A stretch of DNA of 64,000 nt from Paralithodes platypus (GCA_032716605.1 CM064545.1:5575199-5639198); one strand, 5' to 3'; positions 33,531 to 45,304 are shown, counted from the stretch's first letter. Notes: generated by a model from the letters alone, not told the origin. Translations and numbers: made by a program.

Positions 33531-34072
33531 GGGTCGAGCGGTGCCAGACACAACCCATGGCGTGTGTTGTCACCCGAGCTCGGGCAGCTAAAGTGTCACA
33601 GCCTAGTCCTCCGTCTTCAGACCAGCGGAGGAACGATCAACAGGAGGAGGCTAAAGCTGGAGTTGGATTTAAGAGTTTTGACTCGGCGGATTTCCTGGGT
33701 GATTCAGTATTAGCACCATTACTTAATTCTGGAGTAGCCCCTGGGCCTGTCATCGAGAGTGACGAGGCTGGGCATGACGAGACTCCACGACAGCAACGTT
33801 ATGTACATCGAGAGAGACAGAGGGAGCAGCCCAGTATCGGGGAAGGTCATGCATTGCTCCGGGAGCAGTTAGATCACTTGGCACCCTCAGATATACGTCG
33901 GTTGCAACTAGAGGACCCTGAGCTCCAAACGTGTGCTAATGGAGCTGTAGAGCTCGACGAGGATGGCGATGCACAGCCAGGAGATTTTTTTTATTTAGAA
34001 GGCATCCTCTATAGGCGTTTTCAAGACCCTAAACGTAGTTGGCAAGAGGGGTCCGGAGTAGTGGACCAGTTG
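33531..34072 (+). pseudogene. Pol linker and integrase zinc-finger start of L2
   Basis: Directly continuous with protease, the frame reaches LLREQLDHLAPSDIRRLQ, ED-PELQTCANGAVEL and then FFYLEGILYRRFQDPKRSWQ and GVVDQLV. The last part is the typical lead-in to the integrase HHCC domain (GxLYRR...VVPxxLR). So integrase appears to follow protease with no RT between. The frame is cut at about 34073 by an inverted Jockey-superfamily element. Residues after that point in the open frame are antisense of the inserted element. Confidence 0.7.
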
Positions 34073-35646
34073 GTGGAAGGGAAGACGTTAGAGGATAGAC
34101 AGAGACGAAAGAGTTTGCCTAGGCAGGGAGTCAGCACGGAAGCACAGTTTTTTAGAACAACAGGAGGAACACCGTCCAGACCGTACGCCTTATTAGTATT
34201 AAGCCCAGAGAGGGTAGAAAGTACATCTTTAGAAGAGATTAGGATATTAGGCATAAGTAAGAGAGAGGAGGGTGGAGAGGGAGGAATAGCACCAGAATCA
34301 TCCAAGGTGGAGTTTCTAGCAAAAGTTTGAGCAAAGATTTAGCTTTGTCAGAGGAAGAAGTGATGGTTGTGCCATCAGAGTGGAAAAGGGGAGGGAAAGA
34401 CGAGGCAGAGAAATTGTTGGAGAGGTTTTTGGCTAGATGCCAGAAAGCTTGGGAAGAGCTAGAGTTGGATAGTTCAGTGCATTTATTATTGATGGAAGAG
34501 TGTTTGGCAAGTCGAAGAACAGATTTGGCTTGATTCCGGGCAGAAACATAGGAAGAATGAGAGTCTTGAGTTTTAAGGCGTCGGTACCGTTTGAATGCTT
34601 CCTCCTTATTGCGGACAGCAGTAGAACAGGCGTGAGTAAACCAAGATTTTTTAGCATTAGTCTGAGAGAAAGAGAATGGAATGTATGATTCCATGCCCGA
34701 TAGGATTACCTCGGTAATGCGTTCAGCACTCTCCGAGGGTCCCCGGCCATGGAAGCAGAAATCATTCAATGGGAAATCAAAGAAGTACTGCCGGTGAGCC
34801 TCCCAGTCGGCAGCGCCGAAGTGCCACAAGCGCCGCCGGCTAGGAGGATCGGGTGGTCGTACTGGAGAGATAGGACAGGTGACAGAGATAGGTTTATGGT
34901 CGGAGGAGCCCAAAGGAGAGAAAAGATCAAAAGTATAAGAAGAAGGGTTAGAAGTTAGAATCAAGTCAAGAATGTTGGGCCGATCTCCGATGCGATCCAG
35001 GATACGGGTGGGTTGCTGAAATAACTGCTCTAGGTCATTTAGTATAGAAAAGACGTAGGCTTGTTCACCAGCTGGGTCAGTAGTGCGAGAGGAGAGCCAT
35101 TGGCGGTGGTGAACGTTGAAATCTCCTAAGATGGAGATTTCTGTGAAAGGAGAAATGGATAGAATGTGTTCCACTCTAGAGTTTGAATAGTCAAAGAATT
35201 TGAGAAAGTTGGTAGAGTTAGGGGAAAGATAGACAGCACAGAAATATTTAGTAAGAGAATGACAGGAAAGTTTGAGCCATATAGTTGAGAATTCAGAGGA
35301 GTCGAAATCGGGAACACAAGAGCAAGTGAGTTTGTTGTGCACATATGCACAACATCCGCCTTTGGCTTTGAAACTAGGATAGAGAAAGTAGGAGGATACA
35401 GAGAAGGGGCTGCTGGATGTTGCTACAGACACCTGAGTTTCGGTGAGGAAGAGAAGATCAGGTTTGTAGGAGGAGAGATGGTGTTCAACAGAGTGAAAGT
35501 TAGAGGAAAGTCCGCGAATGTTGCAGAAATCAATAGAAAGAGTAACAGGCCGAGGTCCAGGTAATTTTGTGGGGTTGTCAGGGGATGGTCGGTCAGGTGT
35601 GGGGGCATTTATGGTCCCCCCCTGGGGACTCCGAGGCTGGGCTAAA

Positions 35647-35647
<1 letters not shown>
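34073..35647 (-). pseudogene. J1 Jockey-like element: AP endonuclease domain and RT start
   Basis: Minus strand: [18 protein letters not shown], then the endonuclease domain: [22 protein letters not shown] (catalytic Glu), [12 protein letters not shown] (Asp and Asn) and [10 protein letters not shown] (catalytic Asp-His). A stretch with [20 protein letters not shown] and a frameshift near 34250-34300 follow. RT begins GLNTNKAYGLDGVPP and stops at NVFPSTNW, where the LTR element L2 takes over. The endonuclease would nick target DNA for target-primed insertion. All catalytic residues that can be checked are present, but the RT is lost. The 5' end touches a (TA)n array. Confidence 0.9.
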
Positions 35648-35649
<2 letters not shown>

Positions 35650-35708
<59 letters not shown>

Positions 35709-35744
35709 TGTATATATATATATATACTGTATATATATATATAT
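35650..35744. repeat. (TA)n array left of P-like element
   Basis: About 45 TA units interrupted by two ACTGTA motifs near 35706 and 35726. Confidence 0.95.
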
Positions 35745-37986
35745 CATAGACTCCTTTAAAGAAGGACTGAAACCTCCCATACTCGAGGTTTGTAACTTGA
35801 GTCTGAAGGATTAACTTGAGTCCTGGGCTAAAATGACTTCTAGAAGGGCTAGAGACACGATCTCGGGGTCCAAATAGGGATTTTTGAGGACGGCGAGTTC
35901 ACTAGCGACATTTTCAACACCACCTGGGGTCATCTTCAACGTCAAAAGGTCATATTTCAAGGTCAAATTAGTGAATTTTGGTAATTTTTGCCCGTTTTTT
36001 GTGTCTAACTCATAAACGGTGAGAGAATGTGGCTGATTGTAATAAGAGGCAAGTTTGTAGAGCTGTCCAAATTTGATATTTATTATCCATAGACTCCTTT
36101 AAAGAAGGACTGAAACCTCCCATGCTCGGGGTTTGTAGCTTGAGTATGAAGGATTAACTTGAGTCCTGGGCTAAAATGACTTCTAGAAGGGCTAGAGACA
36201 CGATCTCGGGGTCCAAATACGGGTTTTTGAGGACGGCGAGTTCACTAGCGACATTTTCAACACCACCGGGGGTCATCTTCAAGGTTAAAAGGTCATATTT
36301 CAAGGTCAAATTAGTGAATTTTGGTATCCATCTGCACGACGAATCCAGACAGCCTTGGACAGCAGACTGTACAAGTTTCACTAGGCTGGAGGAGGCCTGC
36401 CAAATTATATCTACCTGCGCATGGCAAGGAGGTGGTGGTCGTAAGCTGAAGCTAACTCAGCAAACTGCTGAAGCCTTCACTGTGTCCACACGTAATAATG
36501 TGGATGCTGCCAAATTGCTTCTGGCAGAGAAAGACTTTGACTACGTTCTTCCTGCTATATTCGCGGATGAAGCCTTGGAAAAGTTTTTCGGCCAAGCCAG
36601 GCAATTAGCGGTGGAGACTTCTACATTGACGTAGTTGACATTATGGCTGCAGCTAAAATTGCAAATTTGCAGACACTCATTAAGCATGACATTATGCCAG
36701 AATCTAGTTCTCGTGTGCTTAATTGCGACAAGAATTGTACTACTGTACTTCCATAAATCCAGATGAGCGAAGTGAACTCATTGACGAGATCACTCCTCAA
36801 GACACAAAGGAACTCTTAAGGTCTGATGATACCCTTAAGCATAAAGTTGTTTATTTGGCCGGACACCTTGTTCATAAATATGGTGATAGCGCTAGTATGG
36901 AGGAGATCATTGATGATGATGGTAACGAGGTGTCATCTGAGTTCCTAGATAATTTGAATAGAGGTGGACTGAGTGTGCCGACTATGTCAACCGTCTTTTT
37001 TGTACATAATGCCTATAATTTGCATGACAAGACTAAAATGCGTTGCCGCTTTCATTTTGCTGAGCTGTTATCCTTTGTAGATGCACCTGTATCTAGTGGT
37101 AATGCTGCATGTACTACTTTAGCTAACATTCTATTGAAAGCTCATGTCCTCAATGTAAGTGACAAAGAAAAGGCTGTGGGATGCCTCAGGAGGCAAGAAA
37201 AGCTCTCCAACTAGCGATAGCTCTCCACTAGTGATAGACATAGACAGTTGTAATAGACATAGTGGTGTGATATGCATATAATGTTTATGTAATGCGATAT
37301 ATGATAATAAATATCAAATTTTGACAGCTCTACAAACTTGCCTCTTATTACAATCAGCCATCTCTCACCGTGTATGAGTTAGACACAAAAAACGGGCAAA
37401 TATTACCAAAATTAACTAATTTGACCTTGAAATATGACCTTTTGACCTTAAAAATTACACCAGGTGGTGTTGAAAATGTCGCTAGTGAACTCGCCGTCCT
37501 CAAAAACCCGTATTTGGACCCCGAGATCGTGTCTCTAGCCCTTCTAGAAGTCATTTTAGCCCAGGACTCAAGTTAATCCTTCATACGCAAGTTACAAACC
37601 CCGAGCATGGGAGGTGTCAGTCCTTCTTTAAAGGAGTCTATGGATAATAAATATCAAATTTGGACAGCTCTACAAACTTGCCTCTTATTACAATCAGCCA
37701 CATTCTCTCACCGTTTATGAGTTAGACACAAAAAACGGGCAAAAATTACCAAAATTCACTAATTTGACCTTGAAATATGACCTTTTGACGTTGAAGATGA
37801 CCCCAGGTGGTGTTGAAAATGTCACTAGTGAACTCGCCGTCCTCAAAAATCCCTATTTGGACCCCGAGATCGTGTCTCTAGCCCTTCTAGAAGTCATTTT
37901 AGCCCCGGACTCAAGTTAATCCTTCAGACTCGGAAGTTAAAAACCCCGAGGTCGTGACGTTCCAGTCCTTCTTTAAAGGAGTCTAT

Positions 37987-37987
<1 letters not shown>
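35745..37987 (+). mobile_element. P-superfamily-like DNA transposon with doubled inverted ends
   Basis: The ends are CATAGACTCCTTTAAAGAAG and its reverse complement. Each end has two tandem units of about 344 bp: left 35745-36087 and a shortened 36088-36325; right about 37299-37642 and 37643-37987. The right units are inverted relative to the left ones. The core holds the C-terminal part of a transposase. The element lies inside (TA)n on both sides, so an 8-bp target duplication, usual for P elements, cannot be read. Confidence 0.7.
36330..37214 (+). pseudogene. P/THAP9-like transposase, C-terminal part
   Basis: It starts directly at the inner left repeat, without an ATG of its own, and has DFDYVLPAIFADEALEKFFG, which resembles the conserved L-E-x-x-F-G block of P-superfamily transposases. 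After a frameshift near 36600 come FYIDVVDIMAAAKIANLQ and, after another near 36740, VVYLAGHLVHKYGD, LNRGGLSVPTMSTVFFVHNA and LNVSDKEKAVGCLRRQEKLS to a natural stop at 37214. The N-terminal DNA-binding (THAP) domain, the GTP-binding part and the early catalytic residues are missing. The family call rests on remembered motifs; another cut-and-paste superfamily is possible. Confidence 0.6.
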
Positions 37988-38055
<68 letters not shown>

Positions 38056-38070
38056 TGTATACTGTATATA
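37988..38070. repeat. (TA)n array right of P-like element
   Basis: About 35 TA units ending in repeated ACTGTATA motifs, as in the left array. The two are probably one array split by the insertion. Confidence 0.93.
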
Positions 38071-38595
38071 CTGTATATATGGTCTATGGAAATAAATGTA
38101 AAACATTGATACACATACACATAATGTGCAGGTACTGTTTTGGTGTATTTGGGGTGACAATCATAACATTTATATAGACTGACCCAGACCGGGTCCTTGA
38201 ATAATAAGCCTCCCCGGACCTCACCAAAGGCAGGACAACCTACTTGTCTCTTGACCTATATACAGTATATTGTTGATGACCAGGTAGATGTTTAGCATTT
38301 TGAAGTTTTGATTGCGAGAGGATTATAACATGTTGATTAAACTTGTAATGTGTTATTGCAAAAGCTTAGCTTCTAATAATCTTACGAATATTATCTGATA
38401 TACACTATGAGTGCAGCTTTTTAAAGAGGTTGCAGTATTTGTTGAGATACTTTACCTCTTAGTATAATATCCATTGTTCATGTCAGGGCTGTTCGACCAA
38501 GTAGCCTAGGGAATGGCTACTAGTACTACCATTGTTCATGATATCTTACTACCAGTAAATTAAGATTAAGAGGAACTTGTGGAAGTTAAAGGGTT
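38071..38595. other. AT-rich spacer
   Basis: No gene or classified repeat could be recognised. Confidence 0.55.
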
Positions 38596-38880
38596 AATTA
38601 GTTTTAACCCTCTTCATTCCCAGGGAAACGATATTCTCAATCTTTCTTCTATTCAACAGCTGATCTCTGAAACTCTCTCCCTGAATCCATCTTCCCCTTA
38701 TCCTATGGTATAAATTGTTTCAAACTCCGTGAATCCATGCGCCTTGGGTCCGAGCATTCCTTGATTTTGTCCCTGTCACTCTTTCAACTCTGGGTGGAAG
38801 GCATTCGTCATATCAGTTTTGCCTTTTGTCTCCCTCATCCACATAGCAAAAAGAAGAATATCCTTCTATGTTGCATGAAA
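38596..38880 (+). mobile_element. J1 3' terminal fragment
   Basis: It is collinear with the J1 ends at 53.2 and 44.4 kb: TCTTTCTTCTATTCAACAGC, CTCTCTCCCTGAATCCATCT, GCATTCCTTGATTTTGTCCC, ACTCTTTCAACTCTGG, and GCCTTTTGTCTCCCTCAT before an A-rich tail. Only the last codons and the 3' UTR remain. Confidence 0.8.
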
Positions 38881-38976
38881 CCGCTTACTGATAAATAGCG
38901 AAATATCGTCATAAATACTCGACGGCTCTATAAATGTCAAGGTTCAGTCTACAGTAGGTATCATTACTATGCACAC

Positions 38977-38977
<1 letters not shown>

Positions 38978-39007
<30 letters not shown>
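38978..39007 (-). repeat. Poly(T) run, possible retrotransposon tail
   Basis: 30 consecutive T, followed by TAAAGAGTACACTAAG. By analogy with the poly(T) at 17892 it may be the poly(A) tail of a minus-strand insertion, but no element body could be identified beyond it. Confidence 0.4.
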
Positions 39008-39017
<10 letters not shown>

Positions 39018-39424
39018 CTAAGTAAGTATTTTAATCCGAGAACTTAAAGATCGCGAATAGGCAATGACGCAACGTCATATTACAACACAGAATTTGTAAA
39101 TATTGTATCTTGTTCACATGTATTTTTTATAGCAGCTTCGTCCGGTTGCCCTTCACTGCTCTTGTGTCAGTCAGGGACACTTTGTGGTATCCTGTCAGTC
39201 ACTCTGTCCTCCTCTGTTCTCCTTTGTTTACGTCCTCTCTCCCTCTGCTGCACCCAGAATAACTCTTATTTTCTATATTACATGAAATAACAATGATCCC
39301 TGGTATATAAATGAGGAAATTGAAGAATGGCATGCCATAATATGAGAGCCTAATCTGTAAATGTGCGTGTGCAATTTAGAAACATAATGATCATAATAAA
39401 TACAAGTGTATTTGTCTTTATACA
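39008..39424. other. Unassigned stretch
   Basis: AT-rich then CT-rich. No gene seen. Confidence 0.5.
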
Positions 39425-41165
39425 TCCCCCGGGGGTAAGGGGACCATCATCTTATGGTGGAGGAAAAAAAGGATATGCACCACGCATTCTTCTGCGTGTC
39501 GTGTCGTACAAGGCGACTAATAAGGGGAATGGGGGTAGATTGTAGGCACCAATCGAACAGGGCTATGCCCAGGAGAGGTTGTAGGCATTTGACAAGGAGT
39601 CGCTGGAACTCCTGTTTCATTTGCTTGGCCTTTCTTACTGATTCCCTTTGTGCCTCACTTACCCTGAGAGTAGTCCAGCCAGCCCTCACAAACACCTCCT
39701 TCACTACACATAACATGCACACCACACTTCCTCCTTCCACAAAATGTTGTTTTTGTTATGATAATGAACTCACACCAAGCCTTGGAGTTCCCAGTGGGGG
39801 GGGGGACATAAATGCCCCCACACCCGCCCGACCTTCCCCTGACGACCCCTCTAAATGCTCTGGACCACGACCTGTCACTCTTACTATCAACTTTTGCAAT
39901 ATTCGTTCTACTGGTGATTTTCTTTCATATATTACTAACTCTTGGTCATCCTTCTTTCGGGACTTCGGTGAGACCTTTTCTATTGCACTAGATATATTGA
40001 AGGCTTTCGATAGAGTCTGGCACAAATCTTTAATCTCTAAACTACCCTCCATCTGTACCTTTGTCTCTAATTTCCTTTCTGGCCGTTCCATAGCTGCGGT
40101 TGTGGACGGCCAACGCTCACTCCCTCATCCTATCAACTCCAGTGTTCCTCAGGGCTCTGTCCTATCTCTCATTCTCTTTCTAATTTTCATAAATTATCTT
40201 CTCAATTGTACCTCCAGTCCAATCCATTCATACACAGACGACTCTACCTTGCACTACTCAATTAAATCTCCTGAATGCCCCAGCCAGCAATCCCTCAAAA
40301 ACAAATGTAATGAAGCCATGCAACACTTATCCTCTGATCTAACTACTATTTCCACTAGGGGCAGAGAAAACCTTGTTGCCTTAAATGCTTTCAAAACCCA
40401 ATTTCTTCATCTTACTACCCGTTCGAAACTCACAGAGGACTATCCCTTACACTTTAACAATATAAAAATCAATTCTTCATCTTCTCTCAATATTCTTGGT
40501 GTCTCTTTTTCTTCTGCTCTCACTTGGAAGGACCATATTACCAGTCTTGCTAAGGCGGTCTCCCAGAGGCTGAGTGTGCTCAACCGCCTCAAGGGGTTCT
40601 TTACCCCTGCACAGCTTCTTGCTCTGTACAGAGGCACAGTGCATCTTTGTATTGAGCATTGTTCACATGTGTGGGGAGGACCCTCTCACACCGCACTCCT
40701 AGACAAAGTAGAAAGGAAAGCCTTTCGTATCATTAACTCCCGCCAACTCACCAACTCTCTGCAATCTCTCTTCGCCGCAATGTTGCATCTTTCTCGATAT
40801 TCTATCGCCCTTATACTGATCAATGTTCCTCAGAGCTTTCCCAGTGTATACCACCTTCTCTATGTAGGGTACATAGTCCCCGTCTTGCAACACAATCCCA
40901 CCCCTTCTCTGTGGAACTCTCCAACCCAAGAGTGAAACGTTTTTCTCAGTCTTTCTTCTGTTCAACTGCTGTGCTCTGGAACTCTCTCCCAGAATCAATC
41001 TTGCCCTCTTCCTATGACTTATATTGCTTCAAACTCTGTGTCCAGGCATTTTGGCTCGAGTGTCCCTTGATTTTGGCCCTGTCACACTTTCAACTCGGGG
41101 GGGAGGCACTCGATACAGGCAGTTCTGCCTTTTGTCTCCCTCACTCACATAGAAAAAAACTAATA
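39425..41165 (+). pseudogene. J1 Jockey-like element with 5' end, internally deleted
   Basis: The region before 39790 looks like the 5' UTR. The frame then reads INAPTPARPSPDDPSKC and LTINFCNIR, the start of the endonuclease, and jumps straight to STGDFLSYITNSWSSFF, in RT. So most of the endonuclease and the early RT are deleted without breaking the frame. RT continues with IALDILKAFDRVWH, SSVPQGSVLSLILF and HSYTDDSTLHY. The A of the A-DD box is T, which would probably weaken or abolish activity. The C-terminal region (HCSHVWGGPSHTALLDKVER) loses frame near 40770. The 3' UTR ends in an A-rich stretch at 41153. Confidence 0.9.
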
Positions 41166-41169
41166 AGTA

Positions 41170-41960
41170 AGTGAGAGGGGATGGAGAGGGAGGAGTAGCG
41201 CCGGAATCATCCAAGCTGGAGTTTTTAGCAAAAGTTTGAGAGAAGAGTTCAGCTTTGTCAGAGGAAGAGGTGACGGTGGTACCGTCAGAGTGGAAAAGAG
41301 GAAGTTAAATTGTTGGAGAGGTTTTTGGCTAGATGCCAAAAAGCTTGTGAAGAGATAGAGTTGGAAAGTTCAGAGCATTTCTTATAGCTGAATTTTTTTT
41401 TGGCGAGTTGAAGGACAGATTTGGATTGATTCCGGGCAGAGACATATAAAGTACGGGATTCTTGAGTTTGAAGGTGACGGTACCGTTTGAATGCTTCCTC
41501 ATCATTGCAGACAGCAGTAGAACAAGCGTGAGTAAACCGAGATTTTTGTGATTTAGTCTGAGAGAAAGAAAATGGGATGCATGTTTCCATGCCCGAAAGG
41601 ATTATCTGCGTAATGCGTATGGCACTCTCCGAGGGTCCCTGGCCACGGAAGCAAAAATAATTCCTGGGGAAATAAAAAAAGTACTGCCGAAGAGCCTCCC
41701 ACTCGGCGGCGCCAAACTGCCACAAGCGCCTCCTGCTGGTTGGGTCAGAAGGCTGTACTGGAAAGACAGGACAGGTGACAGAGATTATGATTGGAGGAGC
41801 CCAACGGAGGGAGAAGAGCTACAGTGTAAGCAGAAGGATTAGAGGTTTGAAATATGTCAAAAATGTTGGGCCGATCTCCTGGGCGATCCAGGATATGGGT
41901 GGGGTGCTGAACTAACTAGTCAGGTAATTTATGATAGGAAAGATGTAGGCTTGTTTACCA
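41170..41960 (-). pseudogene. J1 fragment, endonuclease end to linker, inverted
   Basis: Minus strand: [57 protein letters not shown] and NLSNNLTSSFPL, matching 34300-34900 residue by residue with scattered changes. The part after 41725 is frame-broken. It abuts the 3' end of the plus-strand copy just upstream. Confidence 0.85.
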
Positions 41961-42084
41961 GGTTGGTATATTTCTGTTATTAGGAGAATGAAAACAAATC
42001 CATAAAACACTTTCCTACACATGCAACTATATTTATTTCAGAACATTTTAAGGTTTTGAAAATATATGGACATACAATAGATTT

Positions 42085-42365
42085 GTAGCAACTCTCCAAT
42101 GTGAACCCAATCTTTATGAATGGAAATCATGAGTGTCCCAAAAATTATTGACCAATTAGCTTGACTTTTATCACAGTAAACACTAGACAGTTGACTACCT
42201 GGAAATTCATAACTTACTTGCAGATTCCCAACATGAATTCAGGATAACACCAATATTATATTTTGTTGCAGGAATTTGTCCGCGAAATGCTGGAGTGAGT
42301 ATAATAAAAGTAGAGCCATAGATATTCTTTACTTAGATTTTAGTACAAATTGTATTATTAATGTT
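42085..42365 (+). pseudogene. CR1/L2-like RT N-terminal relic
   Basis: Translation across stops gives VTPIFMNGNHECPKNY and PISLTF, then SQHEF, then a block ending AIDILYLDFST. This matches, in order, the RT entry of CR1/L2 elements (VTPIFKKGDxSxPxNYRPISLT, QHGF, VDIIYLDFSKAFD). Heavily mutated, so old. Confidence 0.65.
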
Positions 42366-43184
42366 TTCGTTAAATTTCCAGGAACAGAAACATTAGCCTG
42401 TATTATTCAGTTGGATCTATCTAACCATAATTTGTTATAATTATCTTGTATCTACTATTCATTTGGTATACTATTTAACCCAAGAATTGTGTGCATCCCC
42501 ATATGAGTCTGAACCCCACGAGGGCAAGTGTCCTCATATGAGCCAAAACCTAAACAAAAAAAATCAAAAGACCCCAGTAGCACTCAAAACAAAGGAAATG
42601 TGATTAAGTGAGATAATTTCCCTTCATACTTATATCACTCCTTCACATGTGTCAACCCCCCCCCCCCCTCAATTATCACCTATTTTTCCTCTTATTTCCT
42701 TGTTTATCGGTGTATTTTCCGCGGAAACATCTCCCACACGGTTTCAAGGTCATCTGGAATGCATATACTGTAGAGAGAGTGGGATTAGAGAGACAGCAGT
42801 AGCGAGACATCAGTCTCGCTTCACGCCTCGAGAGGGGAGGGTGTTGTGCTTGCGCGCCTCTCACCTCATGACTGGGCAGTCGGCAATAATTTGTATTTTT
42901 CACCCCCCAAATACTATTCCCACTTGTTTTATTGTTGTTTCATGTTAATATCTTCATATTAAACGTAAAATAGGCGCATATGAATAAGTAATAACAATAT
43001 TTATCGTAAAATGACAAAATTCTTCGGGATTTACCCACAATACCTTTGCCCAGCGCGACATTTTAAATACCATAGGCTCATCGCGCTCAGGTTAAAGGTT
43101 ATACATGTTCCTCCTCATTTCACCTAAAACTTATATGCTGTAGCTTTATCCAGTCATATTGTAATAGAATATCTTCTTATAGCT
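42366..43184. other. Unassigned stretch with C run
   Basis: It holds a run of 12 C at about 42657-42668 and a GC-richer segment at 42720-42870. No gene was recognised. Confidence 0.5.
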
Positions 43185-43225
43185 AAACACACACACACTC
43201 ACACACACACACACACAAACAGGTT

Positions 43226-43290
43226 GGGATGGTCTTACCGACTAAGGCGCTGTGCGCCCTGGCAAGAATAAGGGTTCGATTTACCAAGAA
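43226..43290 (+). mobile_element. tRNA-Leu-like SINE head (second SINE family)
   Basis: GGTCTTACCGACTAAGGCGC resembles the A-box region of tRNA-Leu, and GGGTTCGATTTACC lies at B-box distance. It follows a (CA)n run. The acceptor stem cannot form, so it is not a working tRNA gene. The body beyond about 43300 is not recognised. Confidence 0.5.
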
Positions 43291-44084
43291 TACGAAAGGT
43301 TTTGGATCATTACCATGGAGAAGGACTGTAGTGTGGTTCCTAGCTAGTCAAACTGTTCAACAATTAGTTTGCGTTAACTTACACATCGTTGCACCAGTGC
43401 ATCTGCGTATATAAAATTATCAGAACTCGGGAACCTCAAGGTCAACAAATGACGAATTCGACCTCGTAGTTAAGGTAGAATTAGCATTGTACTGTACCTA
43501 GGATAAGAAAAACCTTTGTGGATTTTCTGCTTTGAGAGCTGCAAGTAAATAATAAATCAAATATTAACTTGAATTACATACACACCCATGTGGTAGCTAA
43601 ACACACAAAGTCTCTATATCTGATCTGCTGGCGCTGTCAGTTGTAGTTACAATCAGAAGACAGCTAGAAAAGTTTTTCTTTAAAACTTTCCCAGCCGTAG
43701 AAGTTGTCTTAGAAGACCAATACGTCTCTTGCCCACGTCCATACACCAAACCCAACCCCCCACTCTACCACCATCCCCGGTGGGTACACAGGTTTCTTGT
43801 AGCAACCAAGGTCAGTCTGATGACCACTTAGGATAAGAAAGGTTTAGGAGCTGTGACTGTCGATGTGCTATAAGCTGAGGCTTTATATAATGTTAGTATT
43901 ACACACACACAGATGAAGTTATGAAGGTGGAATATGAAATTTGAATGGGGATTTTACAGATGGCTACATTAGTGATGTCAAGAGCCAAGTACAAGATAGC
44001 TAGAAATAAATAACAAATGCAGCAAATTGTTATATTTCTACTGTTCCATCACATTAAAGATATTTTTTTGATCTCATAATGATT
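43291..44084. other. Unassigned stretch
   Basis: No gene or repeat family recognised. It contains (CA)n at 43901-43911. Confidence 0.5.
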
Positions 44085-44600
44085 AAATATGAGGAACCCA
44101 GCTTCCCAGAGGCTGGGTGTACTCAACCGCCTCAAGGGGTTCTTTACCCCTACACATCTTCTTGCTCTGTACAGGGGCACAGTGCGTCCTTGTGTCCTTT
44201 CACCGATGTTCTGCAATTTCTCTCACTATTCTATTGCTATTACAATAATCAGTTTCCTCAGAGCTCTCTCTGTATACCACCTCCATTACAGTATGTAGGG
44301 TACGTAGTACATTTCTTGCAACACAATCCCACCCTTACTCTGGGCATCTCTCCAACCCAAGAGTGAAACAATACTCTCAATCTTTCTTCTTTTCAACAGC
44401 TGAGCTCTGGAACTCTCTCCCTGAATCCATCTTTCCCTCGTCCTATGAGTTGAATTGTTACAAACTCTGTGTGTCCAAAAAATTTGGCTCGAACATTCCT
44501 TGAACTTGGCCCTGTCACTCTTTCTACTCTGGGGGAGGCACTCGTCAAAGCCAGTTTTGCCTTTTGTCTGCCTCATCCACATAGAAAACAAAACAAAACA
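44085..44600 (+). pseudogene. J1 Jockey-like element, 3' fragment
   Basis: SQRLGVLNRLKGFFTPTHLL and ALYRGTVRP match J1 at 40.56 kb (SQRLSVLNRLKGFFTPAQLL). An internal deletion then removes the VWGG region. The rest follows the J1 end: TTTCTTCTTTTCAACAGCTG, TCTCTCCCTGAATCC, CACTCTTTCTACTCTGGGGG and a tail of AAAAC repeats. Confidence 0.83.
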
Positions 44601-45129
44601 TGGCAATATAGATATATTCGATGACGCTTTAGACAAACAGGCAAAACTTATTGTGTAGATGTCTTCGCCAAAATGAACTACTGCCAAAAACAAAAAGCGA
44701 AAAATCAAGCTCAACTCCTTCTTTCTTGATATGCTAATTCCAAAAAATAATGTCATTCCAGGAATACTCCTGTACTTAATAGCAGGACAATGTGATACGA
44801 CAGTTACAATACTTTATTTAATTATTGCATAGTTCTTTCAGATGTGTTTCTACTTTGGTAAACCTTATAAAAGTACAAATGTGATTCTCATATTGATTCT
44901 ACTCATTTGAATATGAGTTATGAATACACATTTTATAATAAACATTATATATTTGTAAATATGATATTTAAATCAACAGAGTTATCATGAGAATAAATGA
45001 CAAATGTCTATTATCACAGTGAAGTGTCGAAATTGTAAGCCAAAATTACATGTCGGAACGATAACAGGTGTATTATATGCACTAGTATCACATAATTATT
45101 ACTTTATTTAGTATAAGTAATCACAGCTG
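44601..45129. other. AT-rich spacer
   Basis: No gene or classified element is visible. A (GA)n tract begins at 45131 and runs to 45164. Confidence 0.55.
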
Positions 45130-45204
45130 TAGAGAGAGAGAGAAAAGAGAGAGAGAGAGAGAGATGTTGAGTGGTACTTGGAAAGTAGACAGAATGGATA
45201 AAAA

Positions 45205-45275
45205 ACACCATCTGAGGAAGAGCACTTTATTGACAACGTTTCGCAGATAGCTTCATCAAGTCACTATAAATACTG
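45205..45275 (-). ncRNA. Degenerate hammerhead-like motif, PLE type
   Basis: Minus strand: TTGATGA, AGC-TATCT-GC, GAAAC, GTT, GTC, AATAAAGTG. This follows the order of a hammerhead ribozyme core (CUGAUGA, stem II, GAAA, short stem III, cleavage triplet GUC), with the first C replaced by T and a weak stem II. The trailing AATAAAGTG...TTTTTTATCC resembles what follows the motif at 62386-62437. Probably an old Penelope-like remnant. Confidence 0.35.
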
Positions 45276-45304
45276 GTACATAGGAGGCCTTAAATATCCG
45301 TCAT

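Noticed and set aside
34129..34330. C-terminal extension of the L2 pol frame beyond 34073
   Set aside because: It is antisense of the inverted Jockey-superfamily element.
43229..43414. 61-residue plus-strand protein
   Set aside because: It overlaps the tRNA-like SINE head and has no domain.
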